This document shows, in pieces, positions 34,724 through 49,880 of a DNA stretch of 64,000 nt. The position numbers and the translations under genes are program-made. The DNA lies in contig OZ014415.1 in assembly GCA_963965975.1 (NCBI GenBank), positions 8,843,057-8,907,056 of the forward strand, read 5' to 3'. The stretch comes from Xestospongia bergquistia (lineage: Eukaryota > Porifera > Demospongiae > Haplosclerida > Petrosiidae). The stretch's first letter is position 1; the number at the start of each line of letters is the position of its first letter. Under the pieces are notes generated by a model. It did no database searches. It worked only from the letters and a program-made list of their open reading frames with translations, and was not told the origin of the DNA.

Positions 34724-35713
34724 ATGGGTAATTGTATTCGAGCTCAGTCCACTAGTGAGGTAACTAGTTTATTGTATTATTGACTTTGTAGTGATGGCTA
34801 CTTGTATTTTGTTAACTCCTTGGGTTAGTTTTTGACTTGCTAGTGTTATAATATTTTTCTCTTCTTCAGCAACAAGATAATACCAGACAAAATAAAAGTA
34901 AGTTATTTTATAGTAAATCTTGTTTGTTTTAAAACCAGTTTGTGCTTGTTATTCCAAACAAGGGAAATAGATTATTATCAAAATGATATTATATATCTTG
35001 TGTTATAATATACAATAATATTGATATCATTGTATGCTAATAATATACAATGATATTGATAGTATACATCTTGTTATTAGTAAAGTATTATTTGTACTAT
35101 AGATACAAGAGTAAATTCATCAAAGAGAACTTCAAATGATGTTATTGAAGAGAATGGACGTCAAGGTGGTATGTAGTTTTATTTTGTTTATTTAGTGTAA
35201 TTTCTTATAGAACGTCAGCAGGTTCGTTATTTAGTAAGACACGGTACTAATGCCACTGAAGAGGATGAGGTCAATATCAATGAAGAACAACAAGATACTC
35301 AGTGGAATTTTCCACCTACGTTGGAAGAATTTAATTTAATGGATTCAGATGTGGACCCTTCCATGTTAGAAGAAATGTTTCAAGATAAAAGGTGAATAGG
35401 GTGTGGTAATTGGAGGATGTGGTCTCATTCTTATATTTTCAGACTCATACAAGTTACCGTTTGTCTCAGTAAATGTCAGGGATTAGGATTGACAATAGTC
35501 GGAGGAAAAGGTTCAGCAACTGGGGATGTCCCTGTCTACATTAAACGGATATTACCTGATTCGGTACTTCATAGTGATGCTAAGATTAAAACAGGAGATG
35601 AGTTAATAGCTGTGAATGATATTATCTTAGTGAATGCTACAAAGGAGTATGCTACTGAAGCCTTGAGTTCAGTCCAAGGTGCAGTCCGACTTTTGTTACT
35701 GCAAGACTTATAA
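34724..35713 (+). CDS. MGNC-anchored single-PDZ protein
   Basis: About 215 residues over five exons. The N-terminus MGNCIRAQ has Gly2 followed by Cys, the pattern for N-myristoylation plus palmitoylation, so membrane anchoring is likely. A polar, Gln/Glu-rich linker follows (VRYLVRHGTNATEEDEV, then PPTLEEFNLMDSDVDPSM). The C-terminal PDZ domain has the carboxylate loop GLGLTIVGG, then VYIKRILPDSVL, KIKTGDELIAVND and AVRLLLLQDL. This is a complete PDZ fold ending at the stop. No other domain is present and I do not recognise an orthologue. It may be an adaptor recruiting C-terminal tails to the membrane. Confidence 0.72.
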
Positions 35714-35933
35714 TCTAAAATGTGTGTCTTTATTCATGTGTGTAGTGTGTCTTCTCAATCTATTTTTTTCTTTCTATTCAAATGAATTTTAACAAAATAC
35801 AGCTACCACTTATTACATCAACATGATTACTATAATAATGTATTATCAATGTCTTTAGTATTGAGTGGTTTATTTAGTAATCAAAAGATTTTTGAAAAGA
35901 TAGTAAAACAAAAATATATTATTTTTAGTGAAA

Positions 35934-37030
35934 TTATAAGCTGTTAAAACTACAAATACATCTTTGTAACCATTCCATGGCTGCTTGAAAACAACTTGAT
36001 GGATCTTTAATTGACAATAGTTCATCACAGCTAGTGGGTGTGGCTAATCTCAGACGATGACACAGTTCTAACAGTGACTGATAACGTTGTAGAACATCAA
36101 ACTTGAGAAATTTGTGTATTTTCCGAAGACATACTGGACAAAGGAATAATGGTTGTTCAATAACTTCTGTAATATTAGCCGTCTCATTCATTGCACAGCT
36201 AAAATACAAACAATGTTTAAGCCCAAAAACATGACCTATCTCATGTGTTAATACCTACATAATGAATAACACTTAATAAGAGGGACTTACTCTTATTATA
36301 GCACCATATATACATATTAATTTTAATAATAGGGACTTACCCTCACTAATATCCATAAGTTACTCAACTGTTGTTGTAAAATGGATTGTGATGATTGTTT
36401 ACGAGAATTAAAATGTCGTCCAAAACTACAAACAGCCACACCCTCTGTTAACAAGGCATGTCCTAAAGTAAAATTCCATTGTGGTCCAGGATACAAATCA
36501 ACAATGGTCACACCCACAACACAAAATGCCTTAGACTGAGAGTGTGATTTTAAATATTTTATGACATCATCAACTAATAATTGTTCTCGTTGTGTTTCCT
36601 GATGAGTACGTTTTGTTATTGTCTTCACATCAGATATTTCCAGAGGTTGAGCTAAAGTGACATTCATTCCCATAAAATAAACACGGCAACATTCTTGCAA
36701 ATATTCCAATATTTGTTGCTCAATATTGACTATATCATAATCAGGTGATGAATAAGTCAATGGTTGGATAACAATAGTATTCCTTCTCATACGTCTGGGA
36801 TGTGAGAGCTTTTGTGACTCATATAATGCCTTCCATTGTTGATAACTTTGTTTATCTAGAGGTGGTAGATCTGGATTACAAGGTAGAGGAAAGTATAATG
36901 AAGAATCTGAAGTAAGAGCTTCAGAAGAGCATTGTTGTAACATCCACTGAACATCTGGAGAGAGAGGTTTCGTTCTTGATATCTCTTTTCTATGTAGGAG
37001 GTGTCTTTCATAAGAATCAACTGAAGACAT
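35934..37030 (-). CDS. AMZ: Archaemetzincin metallopeptidase (AMZ1/2-like)
   Basis: Two exons (36341-37030 and 35934-36254) joined in phase 0, about 336 residues. Archaemetzincins are zinc metallopeptidases with the motif HExxHxxGxxHC followed by further Cys. Here the second exon gives LTHEIGHVFGLKHCLYFSCAMN and then LCPVCLRKI, so all zinc ligands of both sites are present. The first exon has AFCVVGVTIVDLYPGPQWNFTLG, matching the family's VG-T--DLYP--WNFV-G block. The start at 37030 is the first ATG of the frame. Substrate is not known for the animal family. Divergent from TRIC with 116 bp between starts. Confidence 0.93.
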
Positions 37031-37146
37031 CGCTTCCTGTGACTAACACGAGCCACTCCCTCTATTCTGTCCACAAACATTGTGTTTAAGAAGGAATTGT
37101 TGATATTGTGGAAACTGACTCTATCTCTTAATCTTCACGTACTGTT

Positions 37147-38201
37147 ATGGAGGAATCAAAGCAGATATTTCATTCTTTAGCTGATAATTTAATAATTGTA
37201 TTACCAAATTGGCCATTTCTTTCACTTGTACACTTTTTTGTTACTTCAGCTTTATTACGATGTGAACCAGGTCAAGTTTTATATAGTTAGTAATACTATT
37301 GATATTTTATTCTATATAGGTAGTCGAGAATATGCTATAAAACATCCGATAGCATCATGTTCTATTACTATAGTAGTTGCTATATCCGGTGGACTAATTG
37401 CTAATCTTATTTTGGGTAAACCCCTTCTTGATAGTCTTCTAAATGAGACTGCTATTTGGTGTGGTGTTTTAATATGGTAAGGTAACAATGTTTCTATGTT
37501 AAGTAACTACTTGATATATAAATATTTCTACAGGTATTTGGTTTATTTCAGTCCTAATGATGTAGTCTTTAAAATATATAAACTAAGAATAGTTAAAGTA
37601 AATTATAATTTTTATAATTAAGACAATGGAGATTCTTTTGTAGAATGTACTCTCTTTATTAGAAGAAGTTAGACGTTCAAGAAAAGTGATGGAAGGAGTG
37701 ATTTATGCTGCAGTATTATATCCTAATTCATTGTTACTATTGGCATTAACTGGCATGTTTAATGGTATGATCTTATCTCTTTAATTTGTTGATGTTTTTA
37801 AAATAGGTACTGGTAAGAAATGGAGTATTACATTATATCGTTTAATAACAGGGTCTGATTTAGTTGGTCGACATGAGCTTCTCTCATTATCTTAGTAAGT
37901 ACTGTCATGTGATTATTTTATTGACCACATATCTCTATATAGTACTACTAAAGCTGGATTCTTATTAGGAGTGTTTTTTGCCACATGCCACACCCACCAA
38001 ATATCATACTTGACAAATAACGAGTGTATATTACTAGGGGGTGTATTCCTATTATCTTGTCAATTATATAACATGTGGTATCAAAAGACATCAGATCCTT
38101 TACAGAGTCTTCAACTAGTCTTGTGGTCAATATTAACAAAATGGAGTACAATCGATGTTAGTTCTGAGAATATTAAAACTGATCAAAAGAAAAATCAATA
38201 A
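37147..38201 (+). CDS. TMEM38: TRIC channel (TMEM38-like)
   Basis: TRIC is a trimeric intracellular cation channel of the ER, supplying counter-ions during calcium release. The frame starts MEESKQIFHSLAD. It has several membrane helices, with FLSLVHFFVTSALL, HPIASCSITIVV, LGKPLLDSLLNETAIWCGVLIWYLVYFSPND, then the charged loop LLEEVRRSRKVMEGV. That loop corresponds to the KEVxRxxK signature, with Glu in place of the first Lys. Later helices include AGFLLGVFFATCHT and LLGGVFLLSCQLYN. The tail is hydrophilic and lysine-rich (TDQKKNQ). Several short exons. Length and helix order match the family. Confidence 0.93.
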
Positions 38202-38250
38202 TAATCATTTAAATGTGAAAATTGTAAAAGTGCCCTATTCAAACTTTATG

Positions 38251-40437
38251 TTATTTTGTTGAAGTCTTTGACCAAGGATAAGTCCAAGTAGTTTGTGGTT
38301 GAGACTGTATTAATAAAGGCTGAGACTGAATCCAAGGTGTGGATTGGGATTGTGCCCAAGTGATATGAGTCTGAGTCCAGGGATATGTAGTTTGAGGTTG
38401 AGGCTGTGACCGTGTTGCTTGAGTCTGAGTCCAGGGATAATTAGTATTGGTTTGAGATTGTGGTTGAGTCAGAGTCCAGGGATAAGTACTTGGAATTTCG
38501 GACTGCGGTTGCCAAGGATAAGTAGTTTGAGTATGAGGCTGTGACCACACTGCTTGAACTGGAGTCTGAGGACAAATGGACTGTGCTTGAGTCTGAGTCC
38601 AGGAATAGGACTGAGGATATACAACAGACATTGGTTGAACAGTAGTAGTGGTAGTTAACATATTGTTAAGAGGAGCAGTATTGGGTATAGGATTAGCAGC
38701 TGTGAATGCTCCTGCTCTTTTTTTGACATTATTTATATGTTCCTGTAAAGACAAGTGAAGAGTTAATTCTTTGTTGTCACAAAAATTAATGTTGCATACA
38801 TCACAACAAAATCGAGGATCAATAATATTTTCATTTTTTTGTTTCAGAAGTACATTCCAAGCATGTTCACGTCCTTTATAGTGTAAATCAAGCATGTCTT
38901 GATTACTGGTATTAATATCACATATATCACATTGATACACTGGTTGAGAAGTCTCTTTTAAAGCTTTTGCATGTCGACGACCTTGAAGATGCTTTTGAAA
39001 CTGATCATAACTTACTGTGTATACATTACAAATTTTACAGTACAAAAAAGACAAGTCTTGCCCCTCTGGTTGACTTTCAGTTTCTACCTCCTCTTCTTGT
39101 ATCCATTTCTCTGATATATAAAACATATCTTTAAATTTTGGAATGGCTTTCCCTCTATATTTCCATTCTGCTTCTGCTAATAAGTGACTATAACTTGCTA
39201 TATGAGGTCCTAAGCTGTCTGCAGGACAAGATTTGTAGCACACTCTACAGATAAGTTGTTTAGGACCAGATTCCTGACTTAGTGATGCAGTTATAGATTC
39301 AGCAATCTCAGTCATTTCTCCTGCATCATTTTTTAGTCCTCTTCTGTTCAAAGCTTTTTGATGTTTAGCCCCTACTAAATGAATCTGTAATTGATTAATA
39401 TCTCCAAAAGACAGCTTGCATATCTCGCAATATAAATTACTTCCTTTAGCTTCCCCAGCTGGAACATCTGGTATGTCCTCTGCTTCTTCTTCTACATTGT
39501 TATCTTCAAATGGTAATTGGCTAGTAGGCTCATTAATAACAGGGTCCTTCTCAAAAGTGTCTTCATCAAATTTCTTACCAAATGAAATATCATCATTTGT
39601 GAATGTTGAATATAAATTAGATGAAGGGTCAAAGTCAGAATGTTCTTTGAGTGGAATATCAAACTTTTCTTTGATTGGATGATTAGACAATTTTCTAAGT
39701 GGCAGATCTAGGGGTCCTCTAAATCCATCTGGAGGTCTTCCAAGTGGCTGATCAAATTCTATGGGTTTCATAAGTGGTTGATCAAAGTCTTGAGGTCTGC
39801 TGAGTGGCCGATCAAATTCTTGGGGTCTTCTAAGTGGCCAATCAAATTCTCTAAGTGGTCGATCTAATCCTCTAGGTGGGCGATCACATTTTGGAAATCC
39901 TTTAGGTGATCTATCAAAATTTGGAGAACGTGGCTGATCAAACTCTAGAGGTCCCCTAGGTTGCCAATCAAATTCTGGAGGTCCCCTTGGTGGCTGACCA
40001 AATTGTGGATGTCTCCTAGGTGGATGGTCAAATTCCAAGTGTCTCTTAGATAGCCTATCAAATTCACAGAGTCCTCTTGGTGGCCGATTAAATTCTTGAT
40101 GTCCTCTAAGTGGTCGGTAGAACTTAGAATGATATAAATGATCCCTGTCGGGTGGATATTTCCTAAATGGTGGTTTCTCTAAATATCCTTCTGTTCCATG
40201 ATCCCATTCTGACAGGTCTCTATGTGGGCGTTCCCATTCTTTATGGTGCCGAGGAGGTGGGCCTTCATTATAAGGATTATACCTATTGCTGTAACATTTC
40301 TCTCCCAACCACTGTGGGTATCTACTAAATCGTTCAATATTTTTAATATCAGGATGACCACGCCCTCTACTTATACAAGAATGACTCCAAAATCGATCAG
40401 TGTCAGGTGGATAGCCTCTTCCCCCTCCACCAGCCAT
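38251..40437 (-). CDS. Intronless 728-aa protein with U1/matrin-type zinc fingers
   Basis: One uninterrupted frame. The N-terminal third is Pro/Arg/Asp-rich with about a dozen repeats on the theme RPPRG-x-x-EFD, each near 10-13 residues. The middle has four to five C2H2 fingers of the long-linker U1/JAZ type. Examples are LYCEICKLSFGDINQLQIHL with AKHQKAL, LYCKICNVYTVSYDQFQKHL with GRRHAKAL, YQCDICDIN..., and FCCDVCNINF.... These bind dsRNA or structured RNA in ZNF346-like proteins. The C-terminus is a Gln/Thr/Trp-rich tail repeating YPWTQTQ. All neighbours are intron-rich, so this is perhaps a retrogene. No orthologue recognised. Confidence 0.85.
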   Translation of the reverse strand: MAGGGGRGYPPDTDRFWSHSCISRGRGHPDIKNIERFSRYPQWLGEKCYSNRYNPYNEGPPPRHHKEWERPHRDLSEWDHGTEGYLEKPPFRKYPPDRDHLYHSKFYRPLRGHQEFNRPPRGLCEFDRLSKRHLEFDHPPRRHPQFGQPPRGPPEFDWQPRGPLEFDQPRSPNFDRSPKGFPKCDRPPRGLDRPLREFDWPLRRPQEFDRPLSRPQDFDQPLMKPIEFDQPLGRPPDGFRGPLDLPLRKLSNHPIKEKFDIPLKEHSDFDPSSNLYSTFTNDDISFGKKFDEDTFEKDPVINEPTSQLPFEDNNVEEEAEDIPDVPAGEAKGSNLYCEICKLSFGDINQLQIHLVGAKHQKALNRRGLKNDAGEMTEIAESITASLSQESGPKQLICRVCYKSCPADSLGPHIASYSHLLAEAEWKYRGKAIPKFKDMFYISEKWIQEEEVETESQPEGQDLSFLYCKICNVYTVSYDQFQKHLQGRRHAKALKETSQPVYQCDICDINTSNQDMLDLHYKGREHAWNVLLKQKNENIIDPRFCCDVCNINFCDNKELTLHLSLQEHINNVKKRAGAFTAANPIPNTAPLNNMLTTTTTVQPMSVVYPQSYSWTQTQAQSICPQTPVQAVWSQPHTQTTYPWQPQSEIPSTYPWTLTQPQSQTNTNYPWTQTQATRSQPQPQTTYPWTQTHITWAQSQSTPWIQSQPLLIQSQPQTTWTYPWSKTSTK

Positions 40438-40460
40438 ATTTGTAACACGTCTTACAGTTT

Positions 40461-40538
40461 ACGGAAATATACGGAAACATTCTGAAATTAAGATGGAAAT
40501 ATAAATGGCGTTTGAAATAATGCTATTCCGTATACTAT
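40461..40538. promoter_or_regulatory. Shared divergent promoter module, zinc-finger/PP2C-like pair
   Basis: It carries the same blocks as 16496-16570: ACGGAAATATACGGAAAC plus ATTCTGAAATT (40461-40489), then CCGTATACTAT (40528-40538), 38 bp apart instead of 35. An ACACGT lies at about 40444. Outside the blocks the two copies differ, so selection or recent copying of a promoter are both possible. Confidence 0.6.
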
Positions 40539-40593
40539 GCTTGATTATTGCACATTCTAATAAACGCCAGTTTTGTTTATCTGATTTTGCTCA

Positions 40594-41923
40594 ATGGCTA
40601 CAGCAGTCTTAAAAAATATCTTACATCGACCTCAGTTAGTTATAATATATTATATTTTTATATATTAATGTCATTAATAGAACTATAAGAACTGAACCAA
40701 GTACCAGCAGACAACGCCTATATAGTGGTACAACATCAGACTCTATTCCTGTACTACCCATAGTACCATTGAAAGACAAAGTAATTTCAGCATATACAGG
40801 TCCTAATAGTGGTTTAACGCGACTAGAACTTGATGCTGAACAATTAACTGAAGATAACGAAGTAGCTGGTATTAAAAATTGGAACAATCCATCAGACTTT
40901 GCTTATGGTATATCTTTGTCACTTTATGAGGAAGATAGGAGGAAAGAAGTTGTACATATAAGAAATGGAATACGTCAGAGACAACCATTTTTATTAGGTG
41001 AGCCCATAGCTGATGTTTTTGCAATTGTTGTACGAGAGAACAGTGCTATACTGGCACTAGCAGATGGTGCTAGTTGGGGAAAGAAGGCACGTCTGGCAGC
41101 TCGATGTGCTGTCCATTCTGCAGTGACATATGTTACAGAAAATATGGACAGATTAAAAGCTACTCCAGTATCTCGTACCTTGGCTAATATCCTTAGAGAG
41201 TCAATGGATATTGCTCAAGACTGCATCTTAAAACATCATGCTACATTGACAACATTAAGTGTTGCTGTAGTATGTGAAATGACCTCTGTTAATTGGGGTT
41301 TATATGTAGCCAGTGTTGGAGATAGTCCAGTATACGTATATTGTCCTTGTACTAAAGAAATCTGGGAAGCAACCATAGGGTGTCATCCTGAAAGTGGAAT
41401 TCGTGATGTTCAATTATCAGGAGGTGCTTTAGGTCCAGCTATTGGTACATTAGCTGACATGGAGAACTTTACTTTAGCATATATGCCTGTATATCCTGGA
41501 GATATTGTCTTTCTGACTTCAGATGGAATATCAGATAATTTTCTGCCTTCAATTCTCTGGCCATCATCTGATGGTAGTAAGAGAACAGACAAAATGGAGT
41601 CCAGTTATGTTTTTGTAACCCAAGACATGTGTTCTCCTATAAAACCTTGCTGTGAAAATGTCCCTCAAATGAGAGCATTGTTACAAAGACATCAAGAATT
41701 ATTACAACACAACATGTCAGCACAAACTGTGACTGCTTGTCTTGTTAACTTTACTGTTGAAACCACTAATGATAAAAGATGTTTCCGAAGTGACTGTTTG
41801 GATCAAAATATCCATATTAAAAGAAAAATGAATGAAGATGAAGACTTTGCCAAATATGCTAAACAAGTTCCTGGTAAATTAGATCATGCTACAATTGTAG
41901 CTTATACTGTTGGATATCATTAA
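40594..41923 (+). CDS. PP2C-like (PPM) domain protein
   Basis: Two exons (40594-40634 and 40681-41923) give about 427 residues. The N-terminus MATAVLKNILHRPQ joins TIRTEPSTSRQRLYSG. The PP2C fold is visible: AILALADGASWGKKARLAA (metal-binding DG), LYVASVGDSPVYVY, VYPGDIVFLTSDGISDNF (metal-binding Asp) and, near the end, GKLDHATIVAYTV. The usual final DN is DH here, and the N-terminal Arg/MED motif is not obvious. It may therefore be a weak or non-catalytic phosphatase, like the insect CG9801-type PP2C-like proteins. The large second exon is unusual locally. Confidence 0.83.
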
Positions 41924-41974
41924 TTTTATCACTTGAAATTAAAGAATTTTGTATACTCTTTCCCTTTAATAATA

Positions 41975-46135
<4,161 letters not shown>

Positions 46136-46142
46136 TCTCCCT

Positions 46143-46206
46143 CCAAGATTTCAAACATTCCGTTTATCTCCGTATACTTTTGAACACATGGAACCACGTG
46201 GTAACA
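46143..46206. promoter_or_regulatory. Divergent promoter, RAD54L/WDR36
   Basis: Only 71 bp separate the two ATGs. On the minus strand, 46175 to about 46145 reads GTATACGGAGATAAACGG and then TTTGAAAT, closely related to the module at 16496 and 40461 (ACGGARATAWACGGAA, then TGAAAT). CCACGTGG lies at about 46194-46201. The leader of each gene must be very short. Confidence 0.5.
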
Positions 46207-49200
46207 ATGGCTGCTGGAAGTCGTATTTTCACTCCATTTCGAGCCCTAGGTTACTGTAGTAATCACGTCCCTCTGTCATTAAGTGTTAAAAAAAGATCAT
46301 CACATGTAGCTACAGCTATTGGAAAAGCTTTTCATGTCTATGAGGTATTTTTAATTATATAATAATTAATTATGTTTTATTATCTTATTGTTAGTGTGAC
46401 AAACTTCATCTGGTGACCATTAGTAAGTGCATCACGTGATACTATGTTAATGTCACATTATTTTAGGTCCATTACAGTCAGATGATATAACATGTCTTGT
46501 TCATGATGGAACATATACATTTATAGCTGTAGGAAATTTGATTAAAGAATTTAATCTTGGGAAGGAAGTGGCAGTGTATGAGGGTCACAGTGGTTGTGTG
46601 CATACCCTCTTGTTGCTAGGGCAACAGCTGGTTGCTATTGACGACCAAAATTGTCTTAAAGTCTGGAATAGAAAACCTAGAGGTAATTAAAAGTTTAATG
46701 GAATAATTATGATAATTTTATTATTAGAGTTATATACTGAGATACAATTTGACGATACATTTACTGTGTTATCAGTAGTCCATCCTAGTACTTACCTTAA
46801 TAAAATTATCTGTGGTAGTCAACAAGGGTCTTTACAATTATGGAATATTCGTACAAAGTATGTATAATATAGTATTATCTTTATTTATTGTATTGTTAAT
46901 AGTCAATTAATCTATATATACTCTGGTTGGAATTCACCAGTGTTAACTCTTGTACAATCAACTGCACTTGATATTGTGGGTGTCGGTTTACAAGATGGGC
47001 GTGTCATATTGCATAGTGTTCATCTTGATGAGTCAGTTATGACATTTAGCCAAGAATGGGGACCAGTGACATCTCTGTCATTTAGAACAGGTATCACATG
47101 ATACATCACATGATAATCATATGACCAGCTGTTTTATTTAGATGGTATTAATACATTAATATCTGCTAGTCCTAGTGGTCATATAGCTATATGGGATTTA
47201 GATGATAAAAGGCTATGCTCAATATTATATGATGCTCATTTAAGTGGAATATCAGGCACAGAATTCTTTCCTCAACAACCTTTATTAATTACTAATGGCA
47301 GCGACAATGCTATTAAGGTCAGGGACCATACCCTATGTATCCACTAACCACACCTTTTTTAATTAGATATGGATATTTGATCAATCTGACGGTAGTGCTA
47401 GGTTATTAAAGGAGAGGTGTGGTCACAGTGCTCCACCCACGTTAATTAGATTTCATCCAACATCAGGCCGTATTATTTTTAGTACTGGTAAATAATATTA
47501 TTATATTGTAATAGGTTTAGAACAGTTATTGTTATAGGTCTATAACAATAGTTATTATATTGTAATAGGTCTATAACAATAGTTATTATATTGTAATAGG
47601 TCTATAACAATAGTTATTATATTGTAATAGGTCTCTATAACAATAGTTATTATATTGTAATAGGTCTAGATCAATCACTACGTGTTGTTGCTCTTCATAG
47701 ACAAACTATATCACGAGAAATATCTCAAGGTACAGATCATTCCATTGTATAAAGTTTAATTAAATAATAATATAGGAGCAGTAATTAAAAAGGGGCAAGG
47801 CACCAAGAGAAAACTACCTCCAATAATTGATTTTGCATTTGGTATGTTTAATAAAAGTGGGTGTGTCCTTATCTCTTTATAGAGCCATGTCATGATGCAG
47901 ATTGGGATAGTATGATTACAGTACATATGAATTGTACTACATCATATACATGGAATGTCATGAATTATTCAATAGGAAAACATGCTCTAAAATCAGAGAG
48001 AGCAAATTCTAATCCATTGGTATGTACTTTAGTGAATGGAGTTATCTAATAAACATTATTTTAGTGTTGTTGTATAAGTGGGTGTGGTCATTTTATAATA
48101 CTTGGTTCAAGTACAGGACATATAGAAATCTATAATATTCAATCTGGATTACATCGTGGTCAATTACAAGATAGTTATAATAAAGGTACACTATATATAT
48201 ACATTATGTAATTGACTTGTGGTTAGCTCATAGTGGTCCTGTACGTGGTGTTGTTATTAATGCTCTTAGTACAACAATAATATCTGGAGGAGCTGATAAA
48301 ACTGTTAAAGTAAGTAGATGATGTCGTAATGATGTAATTAGTTTGTAGGTGTGGTCATTTCGAGGTCGTTCATTAATTGAAACTATTACATTGAACTCTC
48401 CAGTGACAAAGTTATTCTTACATCGTGAGAGGTGAGCTCTCATTTTTATTTTTATTTTATTTTATTTTTTTTAGTGGTTTGGTAGGTGTGGCCTGTGATA
48501 ACTTTAGGATTGTTGTTATTGACGAGGAAACAAGAAGAATAGTACGTCATTTTAAAGGTCATAATGGACGTATTACAGATATTGTGAGTTAATAATGTGA
48601 CATAAATGTGGTATTCTATAATCTGTAGGTTATTAGTTATGATGGTCGCTGGTTAATAAGTTCTTCAGTTGATTGTACTATAATGACCTGGGACTTACCC
48701 ACTGGCCAATGTATTGATATCTTTAAAAGTGACAGTCCTGTTAGTAGTTTAACATTATCAAATACTGGAGAGTTTCTAGCTACTAGTCATGTTGATGAAG
48801 TAGGGATTTTTTTATGGTAAGTAACAAGAACACAGTATATTATCTATCTTATAATTTTTTGTTTTTAGGTCTAACAAGACATTGTACAGTACTGTATCAT
48901 TATGTCCTTTGTCTCCTGATTATATTCCCTCTGTGGTTCAGTTACCATCTACAGCTGATAATAGTACAGTAGTTAATGTTTGCAATCCTAAGGAGGCCCC
49001 TAAAAAGACTGGTCCATTGTCGCATGGAATAGTGACATTGTCTGAATTACCGAAATCACAGTGGCAGAGTTTGCAATGTTTAAATATTATTAAAGTAAGT
49101 TCTCTGTATTTTATATTTCTATACATTTTGTATGTTAAAGGAACGTAATAAACCAAAAGAACCTGTCAAACCAGTTAAACCTGCTCCATTTTTTTTACCA

Positions 49201-49824
49201 ACACAACCGGGGTTGCAGCTCAAATTTATATCTGTCCCAGACATTATACCATCTTATGAAGTATGTTATATAATTCTAATATTAAATATATTAATTAATA
49301 TTAATATTATTATGTATTAATAGAAATATCAATCAAAACTATTAACTACTAAGTCATCTAATTCATTTCAACAATGTCTCTCAGATTGTCTACAAACACA
49401 AGAATGTTAGTTAGTTATATATTTATTATATTATTATTATAATCTCTCTTAGTTACACCTTTTATGAGTTTATTAAAGACATTAGGTCCAGCCAGTGTAG
49501 ACTTTGAATTTCAAATGTTAGATGACAAGTTAGTTTCTGGTCTAGTCCAGTTTTTGTTAATCCAATTAAAGAGTTTGGAGAATTATGAACTCATTCAGTC
49601 TTATATTCACTTGTTATTAAAAGTAAGAGGATAACCCTGTTATTTTTAGTTAATATTATTGTTTACAATGATAGCATCATGCTCATATCCTGTGTTCAGA
49701 TGGTCAGTGTAAATATTTACTGGAACAGCTGTTAAGAGAACATAAGAACAATTGGAAACAGTTATTCTCAGAATTCAATTATTGTATTACTCTACTTAAC
49801 TATTGTAAATCTGCTACTGTTTGA
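46207..49824 (+). CDS. WDR36: WDR36 (UTP21), U3 snoRNP component
   Basis: A tandem WD40 protein of the small-subunit processome, needed for 18S rRNA maturation in the nucleolus. Start MAAGSRIFTPFRALGYCSN matches the family (FRALG). Many WD units follow, for example YEGHSGCVHTLLLL, ICGSQQGSLQLWNIRT, SPSGHIAIWDLDD, NGSDNAIKIWIFD, GHNGRITDIV and SSVDCTIMTWDLPTG. The C-terminal UTP21 domain has ELPKSQWQSLQCLNIIKERNKPKEPVKP, then APFFLPT, and a helical end with FTPFMSLLKTLGPASVDFE. About 20 exons. One intron contains a minisatellite that duplicates its 3' splice site. Wntless starts 56 bp after the stop on the same strand. Confidence 0.97.
47538..47663 (+). repeat. 31-bp minisatellite duplicating a 3' splice site in WDR36
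   Basis: Four head-to-tail units (47538-47568, 47569-47599, 47600-47630, and 47631-47663 with 2 extra bases) each end in TATTGTAATAG and begin GTCTATAAC. The true exon starts GTCTAGATC right after the last unit, so each unit carries a copy of the acceptor. A partly decayed further copy lies at about 47495-47537. Confidence 0.9.
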
Positions 49825-49880
49825 GTTAACAATATTCATAGTTTGAGTAATGAATATTATTAAGATTAAGACGACAAACA

